Below, piece by piece: positions 61,458 to 64,000 of a stretch of 64,000 nucleotides of DNA (position 1 is the first letter of the stretch; the number at the start of each line of letters is the position of its first letter). The DNA lies in NCBI GenBank assembly GCA_963839685.1, contig CAWIVS010000007.1, positions 1-64,000 on the forward strand, written 5' to 3'. A program made the translations under genes and the position numbers. The notes beneath the pieces were generated by a model. The model was given only the letters and a program-made list of their open reading frames with translations, did no database searches and was not told the DNA's origin. Source of the stretch: CADEED01 sp963839685 (lineage in GTDB: Bacteria; Pseudomonadota; Gammaproteobacteria; Steroidobacterales; Steroidobacteraceae).

Positions 61458-64000
61458 TCATTTGAGCGCCAGTTCGGCGCGCACTTTGCCGTTGACCATC
61501 GCGACCGGCTTGACGCCGAGTACGAACACGCGCTTCGCATCGACGGCACCCGAGCCCAGCAGCGCGCCGCGGATCGCCTCAGAGCGCGCCCGCGCAAGCT
61601 CGTTGAGTTCTGATTCGGTAGCGGGCTCCTTGGCCAGCAAGGCGGCAATCAGTTCATCGTTGGCCGCGGCATAGGGAATCTCCTGCCCCTTCTGCTTGCG
61701 CACTTCCATCACCGTCGCCGCCGTCGCGGGCAGCGGCGTCTTGGCTCCCAGTTCCTTCTCGTGTTGCTTGCGCAGCGCCTCGAAACGCGCCGCCGTGTCC
61801 GCCTCCGGTAGCTGTGCGAGGGCGGGCAACCGCGCGTCGAGTTTCGCCTGCGCCAGGATCTTGCCGTCGGCATCGGGCGAATAAACCGTCGGCACATCGA
61901 GTTCGAGTGATGGACGCTCGCCGAGCGCCTTGACCAATGCGGTCATGCGTTCCTGCGCTGCGGGCTCGAGGGCCGGCGAACCCGGAGAAAAGTCCACCTC
62001 GTTGATCTCATCCTCGCGACCGCCGAGACGCGCCAGCAAGGCGAAGGGTGCGGTCGCAATCTTGGTGAGCAGTCCGACGAAAGCCTTCCAGATCAGCGGT
62101 CCCATGCGGAATTGCGGATCATCGAGACTGCCGGTCAATGGCAGATCGATATCGATGACGCCATTGCGATCCTTTAGTAGCGCCACCGCCAGCTTCAGCG
62201 GCAACTTCACGGCCTCGGGGCTTTCGACCCGCTCACCGAGCTGCAACTGATCGATGACGAACTTCTGCTTGGCGGTGAGCTGCCGGTTGTCGACCAGGTA
62301 CTGCACATCGATGGACAACTTGCCCTTTTCGATTTCGTAGCCGGCGAAGTGTCCCGAATACGGCGTGACCGAAGTCATCTCCACGCCGTCGAACCTCACG
62401 TGCATGTCGGTGTACAGGGCCGCGGACAGCAGGTTGAGCTCCCCGCGGATCTCCGCGGGCGCGTAGCGGTCCACCCTGCCTTTCAGATCCACCTTGGCGC
62501 GCGACCTGGGGTCCGACGACAGGCCGGAGATGCTCCCGGCGAGCTCCTGCAGGCTCACCGCATAGTTAGGCGTGATCCAGTAGTCGGCGAAGTTCGCCGA
62601 GCCGTTGAGCACCTTGACGGTGCCAATGCTCAGGCGCATGTCTGCCGGATTGCCACCCGGCGCGTGGCGCTCGCCTTCGATGTCGCGCACCGTTTGCACC
62701 GCGGGCGGTGCGGCACCCGGCGCCGGGGTGAACAGCTGCGAAATGTTGAGCCTCTGGTCCTTGGCGATGATGAGGCGCGCGTAAGGCGCGCGTGCGTCGA
62801 TCCTGGCGATGTGCAGTTTGGCGGGGCTGGAGCTGTAGTCGATGCCATTGGCCGAGACGCGATCCCACTTCAGCAGATCCTGCTTCACGTGGTTGTCGAT
62901 CGCGGAGAACTTGTTGAGCGTCACGTCGCCCTTGACCTTGAACACGCCATCGGCCGTGTTCTCCAGGTCCAGGGCACTCACCAGCCATCCGCTGCGCAAA
63001 CTGACCTGCGTGTAGGTGGCCAGGTACGGCTGCAGCGATGCGAGGTTGAACTCGCTCACTTCCACGTGGGCGGTGAAGGCTTCGGTGTCGAGGCCGGATT
63101 GCGCCTTGATCTTGAGGTCGCCGGCCTGCTCGCCCTTGGCCGTGGCCTCGACCTGGAAGGCACTCGCGGGCGCGGTGGTGAAGCCAGTGACGCTGATGGC
63201 CACCGGATTGAGCGTAAAGCTCGCCATGGGCTGCACCAGCTGATCTTCGAAGTCGATGCGCACTCCATTGATGGCGATATCCGGTGCGGCTACCACCCAG
63301 TCGGGCCGCGCGCTGGTGGTACCCGCCGGCGTCGGCGGCGCTGCCTCGGCGGTCGCGGCGGGTTCCGCTGTCGGTGATTCGCCCGCGAACTCGACGAGAT
63401 TGATATTCCCCGCCGCGTCGCGCGCCGCGCGAACCGCGCCACCTTCGAGGCGCACGCGACCGATATTGACGCGGGCGGTGCGCACCGCGACCTCGGTTTC
63501 CTCCAACGCCAGCGAGGCGACTTCAACATAGTCGTATTCCCTGCCAGGCGGACGCATGCCGAAGTCGGTGACCCCGATCTTGTGGATGTCGAACCGGAGC
63601 CCGCCCGCTTCGCTCGCGGTGTAGAAATACTCGCCGTTGAGATCCAGCGTGCCCTTGGTGAATTCGAACGGCAGCCCTTCGCGCAGGTAGGACCAGATGG
63701 TGGTGGCCTTGAGCGCCGATACTTCGAACTTGCCGCTCGAGGTCAGCGGCTTGAGCGCGAAGGTGCCACTCCAGGCGAATTTTTCACCGCCGAGCGAAGC
63801 GCCATGCAGCGAATAGGCATTGCCGCTTTCGCCGCCCGTACTGAAGTCCCGCAGCTCGAAGGTGATGGGCCGGAATTCGGTGGCAAATGGCGTGGCACGC
63901 GCGCGATCTTCGAATGCCACGCGACCCGTGGCCACGCTCAACCGGTCGATGTAGACGCCGATGGGCTCCTCGTCTTCCGCCGACGGCTCGACATTCTTCG
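61458..64000 (-). CDS. DUF748 (AsmA-like) protein, 5' end outside window
   Basis: The frame is open to the window edge, so the N-terminus is missing; at least 847 residues are present. The beta-rich repeats (VSEFNLASLQPYLATYTQVSLRSGWLVSALDLENTADGVFKVKGDVTLNKF, VDLKGRVDRYAPAEIRGELNLLSAALYTDMHVRFDGVEMTSVTPYSGHFAGYEIEKGKL) and the segment KLPLKLAVALLKDRNGVIDIDLPLTGSLDDPQFRMGPLIWKAF are typical of DUF748. These large envelope proteins resemble the AsmA/YhdP lipid-transfer group. The end (ALLGSGAVDAKRVFVLGVKPV) is OmpA-like. A TTG at 63941 is internal, not the start. Confidence 0.9.
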   Translation of the reverse strand, partial: KNVEPSAEDEEPIGVYIDRLSVATGRVAFEDRARATPFATEFRPITFELRDFSTGGESGNAYSLHGASLGGEKFAWSGTFALKPLTSSGKFEVSALKATTIWSYLREGLPFEFTKGTLDLNGEYFYTASEAGGLRFDIHKIGVTDFGMRPPGREYDYVEVASLALEETEVAVRTARVNIGRVRLEGGAVRAARDAAGNINLVEFAGESPTAEPAATAEAAPPTPAGTTSARPDWVVAAPDIAINGVRIDFEDQLVQPMASFTLNPVAISVTGFTTAPASAFQVEATAKGEQAGDLKIKAQSGLDTEAFTAHVEVSEFNLASLQPYLATYTQVSLRSGWLVSALDLENTADGVFKVKGDVTLNKFSAIDNHVKQDLLKWDRVSANGIDYSSSPAKLHIARIDARAPYARLIIAKDQRLNISQLFTPAPGAAPPAVQTVRDIEGERHAPGGNPADMRLSIGTVKVLNGSANFADYWITPNYAVSLQELAGSISGLSSDPRSRAKVDLKGRVDRYAPAEIRGELNLLSAALYTDMHVRFDGVEMTSVTPYSGHFAGYEIEKGKLSIDVQYLVDNRQLTAKQKFVIDQLQLGERVESPEAVKLPLKLAVALLKDRNGVIDIDLPLTGSLDDPQFRMGPLIWKAFVGLLTKIATAPFALLARLGGREDEINEVDFSPGSPALEPAAQERMTALVKALGERPSLELDVPTVYSPDADGKILAQAKLDARLPALAQLPEADTAARFEALRKQHEKELGAKTPLPATAATVMEVRKQKGQEIPYAAANDELIAALLAKEPATESELNELARARSEAIRGALLGSGAVDAKRVFVLGVKPVAMVNGKVRAELALK

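Overview
The window is about 64 kb of high-GC DNA with ordinary bacterial gene density. Gene content points to a free-living, polymer- and aromatic-degrading Gammaproteobacterium, most like Steroidobacter/Nevskiales or Xanthomonadales relatives. The pointers are TonB-dependent uptake, an ECF sigma/Ser-Thr kinase pair, the DUF1592/DUF1552 pair, hutF-type histidine degradation, GH43 and GH5-like secreted hydrolases, a beta-propeller phytase and many LysR/LuxR regulators. This placement is inferred from gene families, not from a marker gene.

Layout. 1-3.3 kb: end of an isochorismatase-like hydrolase, then a stress-type cassette (GlsB-like membrane protein, Gly/Tyr/Gln-rich BON protein, Arg/Asp/Gly-rich protein). 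3.3-12 kb: secreted unknowns, an ECF sigma factor translationally coupled to a kinase-TPR protein, and a divergent multi-Ig lipoprotein. tRNA-Asn(GTT) lies at 11,940. 12.2-14.3 kb: a second ECF sigma factor (SnoaL-tailed), a lipoprotein and a DUF1993 protein. 14.3-20.2 kb: a czcI-like/czcC/czcB/czcA metal-efflux operon on the minus strand. 20.3-28.2 kb: methyltransferase, phytase, acetyltransferase, a LytTR two-component pair and a medium-chain dehydrogenase (all three of these last broken by many single-base indels), a flavoprotein and small proteins. 28.1-38.2 kb: aromatic catabolism. pobA follows a TonB-dependent receptor under a divergent LysR regulator, and a second set (folE, luxR, FAD monooxygenase, DUF2783, aromatic-acid MFS) runs on the minus strand. 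39-43 kb: LuxR-type regulator with a degenerate receiver, GH5-like hydrolase, DUF1593 protein, LRAT-domain protein. 43.2-48.3 kb: cytochrome b561 and c', then DUF1592 and DUF1552 proteins. 48.5-61.3 kb: two tandem-DUF1428 paralogues bracket LysR, DUF924, TPR and GH43 genes, the hutF/hutIGU genes and a small secreted TonB_C-like family with one truncated copy. The window ends inside a DUF748 (AsmA-like) gene.

Two patterns cut across the genes. First, seven genes carry single-base frameshifts whose repair restores textbook domains. They are densest at 22.98-26.13 kb and nearly all insertions, which suggests sequence error in long-read data as much as gene decay. Second, palindromic elements with GGGGACA/TGTCCCC ends sit within a few bases of stop codons at 48.34, 52.10, 53.71 and 61.35 kb, and TGTCATG/CATGACA-type palindromes sit upstream of two related mini-membrane-protein genes and at the ECF sigma gene.
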